From positions 23,627,866 through 23,691,865 of the forward strand of contig OX387185.1 in NCBI GenBank assembly GCA_947561395.2: a DNA stretch of 64,000 bases. The letters run 5' to 3'. Positions 33,181-45,888 of this stretch are shown here, in pieces; within the stretch, counting starts at the first letter, position 1, and every line of letters begins with the position of its first letter. Under the pieces are notes generated by a model. The model did not search any database. It saw only the letters and a list, made by a program, of their open reading frames with translations, and was not told the DNA's origin. The translations under genes and the position numbers were made by a program. The DNA comes from Buxus sempervirens. Taxonomy: Eukaryota > Streptophyta > Magnoliopsida > Buxales > Buxaceae.

Positions 33181-33873
33181 CCTGATTTTCTGTTTTTTTT
33201 TGCCCGAACCTGGTTTTTAAGCTTTGTACTCCATTTTTAATGGTTTTTAAGCTCTGTAAGCACTCTCTGGGGATCCTTAGAACCCAAGAAGACCTCTAAA
33301 CACAAATGGAAGTTAATCTAACCTAACAGATCCTCACCACTCATCACTCAAATCTCTCTGGAAACCTACAAATCTGAAACAAAACATTAACAGAACATAC
33401 AAAGAAGGGAACTGGGGGCTTTATCGAGGTACGTGAGATCAGAGGAGGTGATCCAGGGAACAGACTCCCACCTTCGAATCAAACAAGCAAGAACAAAAAA
33501 ATAACATGCTAAAATGGGAAACATGCTCGATTTATACATGTTAAAACAATAACAGAGAGAGCTCACCTTGGTTCCAAACCTTTGTAGAGCAAGCCGGAGG
33601 GTTCCTTGGGGCTAATGAGCAGCTGCCGAAGCCTCCTTCTTCTCGCACCAACAGCCCGACCTCCTTCGGGTTCGTCGAGGAAGGGGAAAGGCCAAGGGTG
33701 TCTGTTTTGTTTTTTTTTCTTGGGGAAGATGGTGGTCAAGACCACCTTCGAACGCCCAACGAAGAAGAAGCTGATGAAGAAGGAAGAAAATCCACTCAGG
33801 AAGAAAGCCCCTCCAAAAAAAATGCCGAACCAAAAAATGTCGAACCCCCCCCCCCCCAATGAATGCTCGCGCA

Positions 33874-33940
33874 GCTTTTATAGAAGAGAAAAAATGGAGG
33901 GTATCCGCTCAGCTTGCACTGAGCGCAAGCTGAGCGGACA
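33874..33940 (-). promoter_or_regulatory. L1-c promoter: TATA box and 14-bp hairpin
   Basis: CTATAAAAGC lies on the minus strand at 33874-33883. Just upstream, 33904-33938 is a perfect inverted repeat with 14-bp arms (TCCGCTCAGCTTGC) and seven-base loop ACTGAGC. Same position as the palindromes in L1-a and L1-b, different word. Confidence 0.78.
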
Positions 33941-35520
33941 CCGCTTGCCACGTTCGCACGAGCGACCAAATGAGTGAAAAACATTTAATGCGCCGCTCGT
34001 TTGTTTAAAAAATACAAAAATTAAGATATAGTCCCCGGGATATTTGGGTTTAATATTATTATATTCAGATATTTTCAAATATTTTCAGATTGGTCCTTGG
34101 GATCTTCTGAATGTTTGGATATTTACGGATTTGAACCCCGAGATATTTTCCTGCGCAACTCGCCACGTGTGCAGCTTTTTGCCACGTGCGCAGATTGACG
34201 GCTTTGCTGCTCGGGAATTTTGTCAGCTCATATTTTCTTCATTCGGGCTCCGATCTGGGCAAACTCAGTTGCGTTAGAATCGTATCGGAGTCCTCTATCC
34301 CATGACCTAGGGGTAGGCCTCTGGATCGGATTTTAGCAAAAAGTCAACTTTTGGCTCTGCTCAAGTTTGACCGCCCGCAGAACCCTCATCCGGACCCCGA
34401 TTCCTGCAAACTCAGTTGCGTTGGAACCGTGTCGAGATTCTCTATCCAATGACCTAGAGCAAGGTATCTGGATCGGATTTTAGCAGAAAGTCAACTTTTG
34501 GCTCTGCTCAAGTTTTACCGCCCGCAGAACCCTCATCCGAACTCCAATTCCTGCAAACTCAGTTGCGTTGGAACCGTGTCGGGATTCTCTATCCAATGAT
34601 ATAAAGCAAGGTGGCCAAATTTCTCTTGATCAAAAGGTCAACTTTTTGTCCCCTCGGGGTTTGACTTTCTGCCAGGGTTTTCATTTTCAGCAATTCCAGG
34701 GGTGCAAAAATAAGGTGCTTACACTAGGTGTGCGCACCTAATTTTGATCGCATGACGAGGCACATGTGGGATGTGCGTGCCTCGGGACATTTTGGAGTCA
34801 CCACTGCCTGAGAGGTGCAGGCAGACACAAAGGGGCCGCCTATCCGGGCCTAATTTTTCTGGTCTGCGGCTTTCTAGAGATCCTGGCTAAGTTCTCGGTT
34901 ACGTCCAGGGAAGTCCGAAGACACCCTGGCCCATGCTGTCGATTAGATGGGTCCTTCGGGTCTCCCTAGTTCGAGTCAAATTAATTCTCACCCAATTCCT
35001 AGGCCACCAAGTATCTTTTTAAGTCTGAGGGGACCGTTTTCAAGGTGTAGATCCCTCTTGTTTTATTTTTATTTTGTTATTCTCTTTTTTTTTGTGAAGT
35101 GAGTCGGGAACGGGTCCTGTTGGAAGGCCCATGGGTTGCCAGATTGGGCTTGAGCCCATGGCCTAGTAAGGTTATTGGGTAACCCTTTTTGGTTTGGGTT
35201 TAATTTGATTTAAAGATTAATTAAAGCATGCAAGTTTGGTTGGTTCAGTCTTTTAGGGCCCAATGGACTTGGATTGGGCCCAAGGACAATTAACCAAACG
35301 GCTGAGACCCATTATTAAAATGGGCCTCGGTTTGGGCCGGACTGGGTGTGGGCCCCGTTGGAAGGCTCACAAAGCCTTGGCGGGCCCAGTTGGGTCCACG
35401 GTCTCAAAATGGCCTTGGAATAGTCCAAGAAGCCCAATGGGTTCATGCATATCCAAATCGGGTTGGATCGGGTCCAACCGGGTCAAAAATTGGATTTTTT
35501 AATTAATTTTGAGATTGGAC

Positions 35521-35605
35521 TGCACTTAAAGTGCGGTTTGGGCTAAACCACATACCTAATGCGGTCAAGCTTGAACCACACTTAGTATGCGGTTTTGGCC
35601 CGATT
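35521..35605 (-). repeat. Leader palindromes of element A (ACCGCACTT word)
   Basis: Inverted repeats GCACTTAAAGTGC, ACCACATACCTAATGCGGT and ACCACACTTAGTATGCGGT. They share the word of the array upstream of the TATA box in the same LTR, about 0.9 kb away. The 5' LTR has the same at about 61338-61415. Confidence 0.72.
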
Positions 35606-36420
35606 TCCAAAAAAGCCGCTTTGGCCACTGGATCTGGTTCGTCGGCTTCTCAGGGACGTCCGTTGGCTTCTATTGGGTTTCCAAACATTCCCATGCTGCA
35701 AATGTCTTGTCCTTAGTTCATATATCCTCCTTTTTTGGTGTTCCGCAAAGGGAAAGGCCTTAACTCTTCATTGCCCGTTCAAGTCATTTGCAAGCATGCA
35801 TATGTATGGGTCTAACCAAGAAGGGAAAGAGGGAAGAGAGTTAAGGGTACATAGGATGACTGAAGGAGGACAAACCCCTCCCAAAATAAGATGATCAAGT
35901 TAGCATAGAAAGGGGTTAGTGTGAAAACATTAAAATGAATCCCTTTACTTTATGTGAACCATCCCTCCTCCCATATCTTTGCATATGGCATCTCCTTTCA
36001 TCAGGAGACTCCCATGGCATGCAAAAGGAAGCAAAAGGTGAGTAGAAAACAACAAAATACAGGAAAATATAAGCTTCAAGAAAAAAAAAGAAGGAAATTG
36101 ATAAGAACAATTTGATGTTGATATATATCAAGTACAAAGGCGAGGAAAGGCTCACATTGTTGTTACCTTTCTGTTCCGAGGTATGGTTATACTCCGGTTA
36201 ACGTGGACAGCACCTCGGCTCCTCCCTTGATTCCAAAATGGTCACTTTCTGGTTTTCAAAGGATTAGAAGGGAGAAAGAGATGAAAGAATGTCTTCAAGG
36301 GCAAAACAGGAATTAGGCAGAGGTTTGGGTGAGCAGGGAAAGGTTCAGAGAGCTGGGAAGTAGCTGGAGAGGTAGGGGCGGTTGGGTTCCAAGGCCTTCC
36401 AAATAATGGAGGCTGGGGCT

Positions 36421-36690
36421 CTATTTATAGGCAAAAAAGTTCGGAACTGCACTTGAAATGTGGTTCTGTGTGATTTGGTCAAAACCGCACTTTAAGTGTG
36501 GTTCCTCTTAAATTGCACTTGAAATGCAAAAACCGCACTTAAAGTGCAGTTGGCATTAAAAACGTGCGAATCTACGCGAATCAGACAGCTGTCACCAGCT
36601 AGCGACAGTTGGCGAGCTTCTAGAAGATCAAAACCGCATTTGAAGTGCGGTTCAGACCAAACCGCACTTTAAATGCGGTCACGCACGTTT
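36421..36690 (-). promoter_or_regulatory. Element A promoter: TATA box and palindrome array
   Basis: TATA box at 36421-36430 on the minus strand. Upstream (36444-36690) are about seven inverted repeats on ACCGCACTT / AAGTGCGGT, such as ACCGCACTTAAAGTGCAGT and AACCGCATTTGAAGTGCGGT. The copy in the 5' LTR is at 62240-62500. Confidence 0.75.
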
Positions 36691-37252
36691 TTTAAATGCT
36701 GGATTTGAAACACTTTATTAAATTTGATTTTTAATAAAGATTTTATCTGATTTTCTTATTATTATATTAAAAAATCTTAGATTCTTTTATTAAAATATTA
36801 TTAAAAGATTAAGATATTTTAATAAATATTTATGTTATTCATTTATTCTTCTTTTTGCTGTTGTTTTGCCACACAGGGAGTTTTCTTGAAAATTTAACTG
36901 CCCATAACTTTTTCATCCAATGTCCGATTTCAGCAAACTTAGTGTCGGTGGAATCAGCTCGGAACCCTCTATCCATTGGAATTAAATTAGGCAGCTGAAT
37001 TGGGGTCGAGCCAAAAGTCAACTTTCGCTCCACCAAAAGTTTAACCAGCTCATAACTTCCTTAGCCGGACTCCGATTCCAGCAAACTCAGTTGCGTTGGA
37101 GCCGAGTCGGAATTTCCTTTTCAATGGAATGAAGTATGTAGGTCAATTTGTACTAGATCAAAAAGTCAAATTTTGGCCCCCTCGGGGTTTGACTTCTTGG
37201 ATTAGAATTTCATTTTCTACACTTTTTGGGGTGCAAAAATCAGGTGCTAACA

Positions 37253-37267
37253 GTTGCCCCTCTTTGC
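37253..37267 (-). promoter_or_regulatory. Polypurine tract of element A
   Basis: On the minus strand GCAAAGAGGGGCAAC directly precedes the 3' LTR start TGTTAGCACC. Same type as in C and L1-b. Confidence 0.85.
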
Positions 37268-39895
37268 CGGAGTCACCCTGGGGACGAGCGGCAAAGAAGA
37301 AAAGAACCTTATTTTTGTACCTTGCATTTCATTCGACATGATCAATGAGCTTAAGTCCTCTTGATTTTCATAAAATGGGGTTGGAGACGCAAAGCGTTGA
37401 TCTCCAAAGCAGTGGAAATACGAAGTGGTTCCCACTAGGTTCTGAAGGTTGCTCACCCTTAATTTCTCGGGTCTCTGGAGCAAGTCCTTGTTTTTTAATT
37501 GAAATTGAGAGAGATGAAATTGGACTTAAGCTCGTTGACCTGTTTCGGCGTTGATGCAAGATGCTCAACAATGTTCATTTTCTTCATGTTTGCTCCATTA
37601 AAGCTTTTAGGTGATTTCTAGTTTTTGGCTTTCTTTTGTCTTTCTGCAGATTTAGGACTTAGAGAGTTTTTTTTTTCTTGCTTAGAGGCTAGATGAGGGT
37701 CGATGATGGTTTAGGAATGAAGGAGCGGGGAGGAGGCTCTCTTGCTGTTGTACGTCATCTGAGGGACCTCACACACCTATCCTATTCTATTTACAGAAGT
37801 GGTAAATCAAAAATTACAAAATGGGGCAAATTCACCCAGAAGTTCTTCACTTTGCTCTTCCCTTCGGGTCTTGAAGGGTTCACTGCTTTTTTCTGCCTTT
37901 GCAGGAGCCACTACTTGGATAGCTCTTTCATCAGCCCCTTTCATGATGACGTAGAGGTTTCCCAATTTAGAATAACTCCATTGAGGATTGGTGGGAGACT
38001 CTACCTTTTTCTTCTCTACAAGATCAGCCTCTTCAAATTGGGCATGATCTCGACATAATGTTTGGGGCTTTTGGAGGTACTTCTGCTGGGGAATAGACTT
38101 TGCTGGGGATTGGGGATTCTTGTTAGCTTCAAGGCGTTTCTTATCGTCATTTGGCTCCTTTGCCTTGCGCCGACCTGCAAAATTCTCCTTGAGCGGTGAG
38201 GTATATGAAATTAAGAAGATAAGTAGCAAAATGTTGCTTTTTTATTTGTTTGTTAAAGTGTTTCAAAAGAAGAGGCAGGACTAGCGATCATTGTGGATTG
38301 CCTTGCTAGCTCGAAATGTTTCGAGATGGTGTGCTTGACACGTGCTCCCATGAGATTCTTGATTTGTGCCAGCAAGGGTTTAAAAGCTGAGGGGCATTTA
38401 CAAGAGTGTCCCCCTTTCCAGGTTTTCGTTTCTCTCATCTTCCCAGTTCTGAGGGTGGTTTCAAGATTTTGCAATTATGGGTTACTTCCTAGGGTTAGTG
38501 TCTGTTCCAGCTTGAGGGTCTTTGGCCATCTTTTACACATCATGTCCCCAAAGATCAGAGAGGTCTTAAAATTGGGACGAAACGTTGGCTTGGTTTCAGG
38601 TCCGAGAAATGAAAGGTTATAAGGCTCAATCTTTTATCTTTTCATTCTCAAGCTTCACTTTGTGTCTTGCCGAAGCTTGTTCTTCCTTCTTAGATTCCTT
38701 CATCATTCATCTGCATGAATCTGATTGTCACGTCTTCTATAATCAGAAAGGACTTTCCAATGGGACGAAACAAGGGTCAAGGTTTTGGTTTATGAAAGAA
38801 AGGAGAATATAGCTCAAAGTCTTTTGTAGATGGGTCGAGTCATGTTCTACCATTTTCTTGATAGCTTGGACTTAGGCAGTGTCAATTTTTCTTTCTTTTC
38901 TTTTCTTTTTCTTTCTAAGGCCTTTTGTGACCTTCATTTCCTCTTTAACATTCTTTGCTTTTGCCTTTGGGGTCTACCTTTGTTTCTTGATTTGATTGTG
39001 CTTGCCCCAGTGTGCTTTCTGATTCCTTTTCTTTCTTTTTGCTTTTGTACACTTGTATCCTTCTTCTTTTCTTGTTCTTTGCCAAGCACCCCATTTAGAG
39101 CTTCTGACTCAGTGGGTTGGAAAGAAGAATGTTAGGCTCAAAGGGTTTGACTAAAGACATGACTTTGAAAATTTGGGATGTCCAACAAAGATGTCCTTTC
39201 ATCCTTTTACAGAAGTTGTGACAACTTGGTTGTTTCATGCAGACTCATTCGGGAATCTAGTCATCCTCCTTTTTTTTTCTTTAACTTCTTTTTCAGCTTT
39301 GCCCCAGTGTGGGGTGACTAGACACAACAAGGGTATTTGAATAATATAATCAGGCTCAAAGTGTTTAACTAGCGGTTCTTATGATTAAGGATGCACGAAG
39401 GATGGCCTTTCATCCTTTCTTAGAGACATGATTGTTCAAGTTGGCCTTGGCCCTAAGCTGGTTCAGACACTTTCTCTCTTTTCTTTTCTTCTTTTTCCTC
39501 TCTAGGGTTGTTTTTCCCAGTGCAAGGATGGATATGGGAGAAAAAACAAGGCATAGATCAAGAAAGGGTTGCCTTTGGCTCAGTCAAGGTTCTCATGGGA
39601 CAGTATACTACACCCAGCTGAAGACACCTTTGAGCTACTCGGCATCTTTCCATGATCATGGTCTTGCCAAAAGGTGTGGTCTCAAAGCAATGTCATCACT
39701 GACCAAACACTTGCACTTTTTTTTTTGTTTTTTGTTTTTTATTTATGTACATAACAGCACATACAAATGACAGAATTAAGAGGTTTAAAAAGTAAAAGAA
39801 GCTCCCTTTCAGGTCTTTGCATGATATGGAACTCCAGCTTTCTGGCGGTGACTTGTCTCTGTGACGTCAACCGCCTTCTTCGGTTCCATTCCATC
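37268..39895 (-). other. 3' untranslated region of element A
   Basis: Non-coding, related to bases 1-1500 of B. Contains repeated GGACGAAAC words (about 38575 and 38763), T-rich tracts and a palindrome AAGTTGTGACAACTT (about 39205-39219). No pol-like coding sequence. Confidence 0.6.
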
Positions 39896-41492
39896 AATCA
39901 ACGAACTCTTCTGGGTCACTTTCACCCGATGATGTGTCCTCCACGTCTTCATCCGGATCATCCTCATCTGATGAAGTGTCCTCTGGGTCCTCACCCTGGC
40001 TCTCGTATGGGTCAGGTAGATTCATAAGTTCGGGAGTGGACGGTGGCACTCCTTACACTGTAATACAAGGGAGGCCAAGCCACACATGCATCTCAGATGA
40101 GAGGGAATACTGACCCGACACAGGCGATAGTGGATCAGTAAGGGAGTATAGATTTGGCTCTGATGTGGCAGACATACAGTCAGAAGGCCATTCAACAGAC
40201 ATCTGAGGAGGGACTTCTGAACTATCCATTGATGAATTTGAGACAGGTGGCCTGCCTTGATACCAGAATCCTCTAGAACTGCCCACTCTTTCTCTGGGTG
40301 GAGGTGATGGAGAATCACTGATCCATCCGCAGTTGTTTGGGCACTATGGCCCTGTCACTTCTCCACTGTTATGAGGATCATCCTCAAGTGCGTAGATGTA
40401 GACTTCTGGGTTCCCTTCAGTCTTGGATTCCTTAACGGGAGCAAGTGGCATGTCCTCTTCACTTCCTTTCCCGATATCAACCACTGCTGGTGGTTTGGTC
40501 TACTCCTCGAGATATATCCTTACCACTTGACCTGGCTGTCCAATTAACACCGATGGGTCAAGCTGCCCTTTATCGCCATTACTGTCGTCCACCTGATTCA
40601 CTGAGTTGCTGGTGGATGCCTTGGAGTGATCCGGAAGTGGGTTGGTGGCAGTAGCTGCAGCAGGGGTCGTTGTTGGGGATCGACGGAGATGCGTTTGCTG
40701 TTGATCAAGTCTTGTACATCGTGCCTCAAATCCCAACAGCGATTGGTGTGATGCCCAGGGGCCCCCATGTGGTACTCGCAGCACTCATTAGGGTTATAGG
40801 AGTGACTGTTGGATGGCAAATGGGTCGGCTCCTTCTTCTGCAAATATCCTTTCTTCAACAGAGTTGGAAGCAGCTCTGACAATGGGTAGGGGAGGTGTGA
40901 ATATCCTGTTCCATCTTGCTTGCATTTCCTCTCTGGTCCACCTTGGCCGTCTAGCAGACTGTGCTCCCTAGCCACTGTTTTGGTTTTCTCTCCCGTCTAG
41001 TGTTGAGAAGTGGAAAGGCCTATTTTGTTGGACGTAATTAACAATCTCGTCCTCCTTCTTTCTTTCCGTACCTCTCCCACTAATAGGGCTCCTTTTTTGT
41101 TTAGAAAATCTTGCCACTTTTCCGGACTTAACTCCGTCCTATATTCTTTCAGCTACAACCACCAGATCCGCGAAACTTGCAGCAAACTGCCCTAGCGTCG
41201 AGATGAACAAGGTTACCATCTCCTTATCCAGCATAGGAGGTTGAGCCATTGCGGCCATTTCCCTCCATCTCTTGGCGTACTCACGGATAGATTCGATGCT
41301 CTTCTTAGTCATCTTTTGTTGTAATTCCATCCGAGTGGGCAAGAATTCGGTGTTAAACTTAAAATGCTCGAGGAATGTGCTTGCCAAGTCATCCCATGTC
41401 CTGATTCGGCTCCTGTCAAGACTGGCAAACCATTTCTATGCCGTCCCTGTCAATGAGCGTTGGAAGAATTGGATCATGATTCTTTCATCATG
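39896..41492 (-). pseudogene. Gag of element A, C-terminal part
   Basis: On the minus strand: SIREYAKRWREMAAMAQPP and LFISTLGQFAASFADL (about 41140-41300), the Gag core; a zinc-knuckle-like CEYHMGAPGHHTNRC (about 40740-40790); NSVNQVDDSNGDKGQLD; and at the end (about 39896-40020) an acidic tail rich in D, E and S (EDTSSDEDDPDEDVEDTSS). The upstream part of gag lies beyond solo LTR E-a. It is a fossil with a few breaks. Confidence 0.8.
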
Positions 41493-44109
41493 TGCATTGT
41501 AAAACCCCGAATTTTCCTTAAATAATAAAATAAATTAATAAATAAAATCCATGAGAGTTATAACTGATGAAAATATTTTATTAATGTAGGGGATGATATA
41601 GTTAGTGGAGATCCAGAGTTGGACGCAGATCCGACCATCCGATCATGAGATATCAAGGTATGATTAACACTTTAATTTTAAGAGCTATGATTGGGCGTGT
41701 GTATGGAGTCTTTTGTATGTGAGATACACGGGATCAAGGGATATATATATTAGTTTAATACCCTAATCACATACGATTGGTATTCTCGTTCGTATACTAT
41801 AGCCGCAAGCGACAAACCAAGCCGTGAGCGACTGACTGAGGAGGAAGAGAAGAAGAGGAAGAAGGAAGGGTGTTGGCTTGCGTTTTTCATCACCTAGGGA
41901 GTACCTCGCGTCTGTGAGTATCATTGTTTAGAGAAGAGAAGGAGAAGTAACCGTAGACAGAGGTAGGTGACACTGTTTTCGTTCATTTTTGTATTTACGT
42001 TCGTTTAATTGCCAAAGCATGTTTTTATATGATATATTGATGTGTTTAGTTTGATAGCAATGTTATATGTATGTTAGAATGATATTGGACGAGAAAAATC
42101 ACGTTTTTAAACTGTTCCTGTTCGTTTTTGGGGGACCGCCGACCTCGACTGTGCTCAGCGATCCTCGGCGCTCATCAGTGCTAGTTAAAATTTTGAGATT
42201 GCTGAAGATCGCTTGAAGACTTATCGTCGGCGACTTGTTTTGCACTACCACCAACCTTTGACCGCCGGGGCGATCCTAGGCACTCTCTGCAGAATTTGCA
42301 GATTTTTGTAATTTCGAACCTGATTCAATTCCAAACTATTTTTAGACAATTTTATTGATTAATTAACATGTTTTAAGACCAAAATAAATTATCTAATTCC
42401 CTGTTTTATGGAAAAATAAATTAGGAAGATATTTAGGACAGTAGTTGCCAAAATTTGAAAGTAATTAAGAAATCTAGTCTTTGGAAAACTTGACTACGAT
42501 TTGATTATCAGAACAACTTTAAATGACACTATAAACCAAAAAATTACATAAAGAGAATTCAGAACTTAGATATCCCAAATATTGAAGTAATTGACAGATT
42601 TAACCTTTATATGCCGCTAGGCACCAACTCTTATAGAAATATTATATTTTAGGGAATTTTGGAGTCTAGTGGGCATAGCTGGTTATGGATCCATAGTTGT
42701 AGCTAGATAGCTAAGGGATATGTCATTTGGGTTGAGTTTCTCCCTTGTGCGACGCGCTTCCTTTGGAAGTTAGTTTGTCTGGAAAGGTCCTATGTTTGGA
42801 GGGACACCCCGGTGAGCCACTGGTGATTCCCTGTACATGTGGATAAGCGACCATCTCCATGTATTGATTCTGGTGCTGCATGCTGGTGGTACATGCCAAC
42901 TCTGATGGGTACTGTGCACGCGTGGGAAAGGCGGCATGGGAAAATTCGGAGTCGCCACCACCTGATGGGGTGCAGGCGGACACCTGGGTGCCTAATCTTG
43001 TCTATTAAGGCTTTGGTTTGCGGTTTTGAGATTCTAAGTAGGGTCTCGGTTGTGGTCCGGGGAAGTCCGTAGACACCCCGGTCCACCCCGTCGGGTGACA
43101 GGTCCCTTAGGTTTATCCTGGTTTGAGTCAGCTCACTTGTTTTCTCACCCGATTCCTAATCCTTCATGTAACTCGGTTAAGTCTGGTGGGACCACCTGAG
43201 TGGTGTGGGTCCCTTTAATTGCTTTTATCTTGATTTAATTAGGTGGTCTAAGTCTGGTTGGGTGGGCCCCGTTGAAAGGCCCACGGTGTCCTTGGTGGGC
43301 TTAGTTAAGCCCATATGCCTCTGGTGGGCCTCTGTCTAGTCCTAGGAGACCCTTTGGGCTTTCGGTTAAGTGAATTGATTTTACATTAGGGTTCAGATTT
43401 GAAACTTAAGTGATTTTCATGTAAAAGGTGGGCCTGCATAGATTTTCGGGCCCCTGGGTGGGCCCCCATGATGGTTGCGGAAGTGTTTTAAATTTATCTT
43501 GTTTTAAGTTTGCCAGAAAATGGATTGGACATTGGGCTTGGGGCCCGTAGTCCTGATTTGGGCTTGAAAGCCCAAGTTACGTGAAGTTAGGGTTTTAAAC
43601 CTTACTTGGTTGGTTCATGGGCTTTGGCGGGCCCGGTAGGCCCTTGCCCTTGGTCTCGGCCAAACCACGCATTTCATACATCAATTCATCAACAAGATCG
43701 GGTGGGCCGCATTGGGTTTGGCCCACCCTGATTGATTAGTTAATTTATTTAACTTGACTAAGTCACATGCATGCATTGCATTGTGTTTGTTGGGCCCCGT
43801 TGGACGGCCCACTGGAAGTCAAATTGGACCGGGGGTCCTAACTCCCATGTTGGGTTTCCGGGTGACCCGAAAACCCTATTGGTTCATTTGGTTCGGTTTG
43901 GAAATGCCATCCACATCTAGCAACAATCATAGAAAATATACAAAACTGACAATATCCAGAAAATATACATCACAGAGATCGGCTCACTATTCTGGGTCCA
44001 AGGAATGAGTTGGGCGCGCGGAGAACAACGGGGTTGGGTGGTGCGGGGGGCTTTGGCCCCCGCGGTTCGGTAAATGGTACTGTTGGGTTTTCAAAAATAC
44101 AAGCAATTC

Positions 44110-44345
44110 GGCATTTTTTAAGAGGGTGCGCTGACCTCAGGTGCTAGGCGCGAGGTCAGCGCGAGCCGGGCGGAACCAGAAATCAACAAAAAAAGGGCAC
44201 TCGGCGCGCGCTTAGTGCAAGCCAGGCGGGAGATGGGCGCGAGCGAGGTGGGTGCAAAAAGCGCCTGGTGCGAGTGAGGCGCGCACTCAGTGAGCGCGAA
44301 AAGTGCTGAGCGCGAGCTCAGCGCCAACCCGACGAACACCCCTTT
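44110..44345 (-). repeat. Leader array of L1-d (GCGC-rich word)
   Basis: Degenerate repeat of GGCGCGAG, GCGCCTGGTGCGAG, GTGAGCGCGAAAAG and GAGCTCAGCGCC. It shares GCGCCTGG with the palindrome upstream of the TATA box of this copy (55655-55680). Same location as the L1-c array, with a different word. Confidence 0.65.
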
Positions 44346-45314
44346 GCGCGGACAACTCTCTGTTTCTTGGAAAAATCCATGACTGGATGGGTTTTTGAGC
44401 TCTGTAACACTTCCCCGTGCTTCCTCAGACTCCCAGAAGACACTTAAACACAAATTGAAGTTAAAATAGCACAACTCAAAGCATGCTAGCGAACTTCGAT
44501 AAGATTATTTCAGACTAGGGGGTGTGTGCGTATGCTTCTAGCACTCAAGATATCAAAGAAAAACCATACAAGATAAGCCAACAGCAAGAACACATGCATG
44601 CTTAGGTGGGAACAGCATACCCTATATGTGCAAGAACATGACAGGTGGAATCCTTAGCTAGCATGTATCACCTATGAATCATAGCAACATCAGAACCTAA
44701 GATCCATGCTTCAACTCAAGAAGATTCAGAGAAGGGAAAGAGAAGGGGGGTTTATATGGGGTACATTGGACATGCTCATTGTGAGAGAACATACTCCCTT
44801 TACTGGATAACTGAGAATCCCCAGGCAGCAAACTTGGAAGACAATAACAACAAGAGAGATAAAACAGCATCTTAGAAGGCATAAAAATGAGATGGATTCT
44901 CTTCCATTCTCAGAGAACTAAGCGTGGGGTCTGTCTTACCTTTAGAGACCCCCACCTTAACGGCAAGTGAAAAAGATGCATGCAAATGGTCACCAGGACG
45001 GATCCGGCTAGGGGAGAAGACAAACTTAAGAGCTCTTTAAAAAGCTCCCATTTTTATATATGTGAGACAAAAGTCGGTGAGAAACAATACCTGAGGGTTC
45101 TTAAACTCTGGTGTAAGGTGGAGGCTCTTCCTCGAGGTGACACCAGTGCTGGGGCTTTATTCCTCTTGCACCAATGGCAGCAGCAAGCCTGTAAGTGTGA
45201 AAACTCACACTCCTTATATGGAAAATGTTTGACAAATTATATCTTCTAATAATCTTCAAGATGTGCAGAATCAAAATGTAAGTTCTGTGAATTTAATAAA
45301 GAGGAAGGTGATGC

Positions 45315-45701
45315 TGTCACACCGCTACCACTTCGCTGGTAGCTCAAGGAAATGTAAGGTTTTCTAAATAAAGAACATTTCCTAAAGGCACTTGCGAGGA
45401 ACAACGCCGCTACCACTTCGCTGGCAGCGCATAAGTGAAATAGCGCTTTGAAAGTAAAGTACGCGCACTTGCGTCGTAAGGCAACGCCGACACGCCGCTG
45501 GTAGCGCAGAGCAAGATTGAAGAATCTAAATATCAGTTGTGCTCATGCCGCGTTCTCTCCCGCTAGCAGCGCGCTGGCAGTGCACCCTTAACTGGGTCAA
45601 TTTGGATTTGAGCGGGACTTGAGTTCGCTTCCAGCCGTCTACCCCGATCGCAAGGCGACACCACCAGCGCTCGATGTGATCTGAGTTTTCTTCTTTAAAT
45701 A
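45315..45701 (+). promoter_or_regulatory. Element D promoter: TATA-like box and GCTGGTAGC word array
   Basis: TTTAAATA lies at 45694-45701. Upstream are repeated inverted repeats: perfect arms GCTACCA / TGGTAGC with loop CTTCGC (about 45323-45342), CGCTACCA / TGGCAGCG with the same loop, then CCGCTGGTAGCGC, CGCTAGCAGCGC and GCTGGCAG. The same word family recurs before the internal TATA box at 52308. Confidence 0.7.
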
Positions 45702-45888
45702 GACGAGCTGTATTTTTTTTGGAATGACTTTTTCTTTTGATCAATTCGATTTGGATCTTGAGGTATTCGAGATTCAATCAATTCATCTTTAGAGAGTCGG
45801 TGATCGAGTGAGGGGGAGATCTGAGAGAGATCTCCTGGAATTGAAGTTTGAGGATTCTTCTTCATTTTAGAACTTCACATGATCGTAT

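Larger units (their letters stand above)
31583..34723 (-). mobile_element. Solo LTR L1-c (Tat-related)
   Basis: Complete 3.1-kb LTR with exact duplication CTAGG at 31578-31582 and 34724-34728. In minus orientation it runs from TGTAAGCACCTTATTTTTGC to CGCGCGCACA. It is the best uninterrupted copy of the L1 family here. It has a TATA box at 33874-33883, three copies of a module of about 148 bp near its start (34290-34620) and GGCCCA-rich palindromes at 31780-32560. It adjoins element A. Confidence 0.88.
34729..37252 (-). repeat. 3' LTR of element A
   Basis: 2.5-kb LTR matching 60556-63061 throughout. TATA box CTATAAATAG on the minus strand at 36421-36430. The end near 34729 is similar to L1 LTRs (GTGCGCACCTAATTT, GAGGTGCAGGCAGACAC), so the A and L1 families are related. 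Confidence 0.9.

Noticed and set aside
33606-33977. 123-residue frame (and its complement at 33563-33859)
   Set aside because: Falls in the leader and promoter of the L1-c LTR, crosses a poly-C run, and no related protein is recognised.
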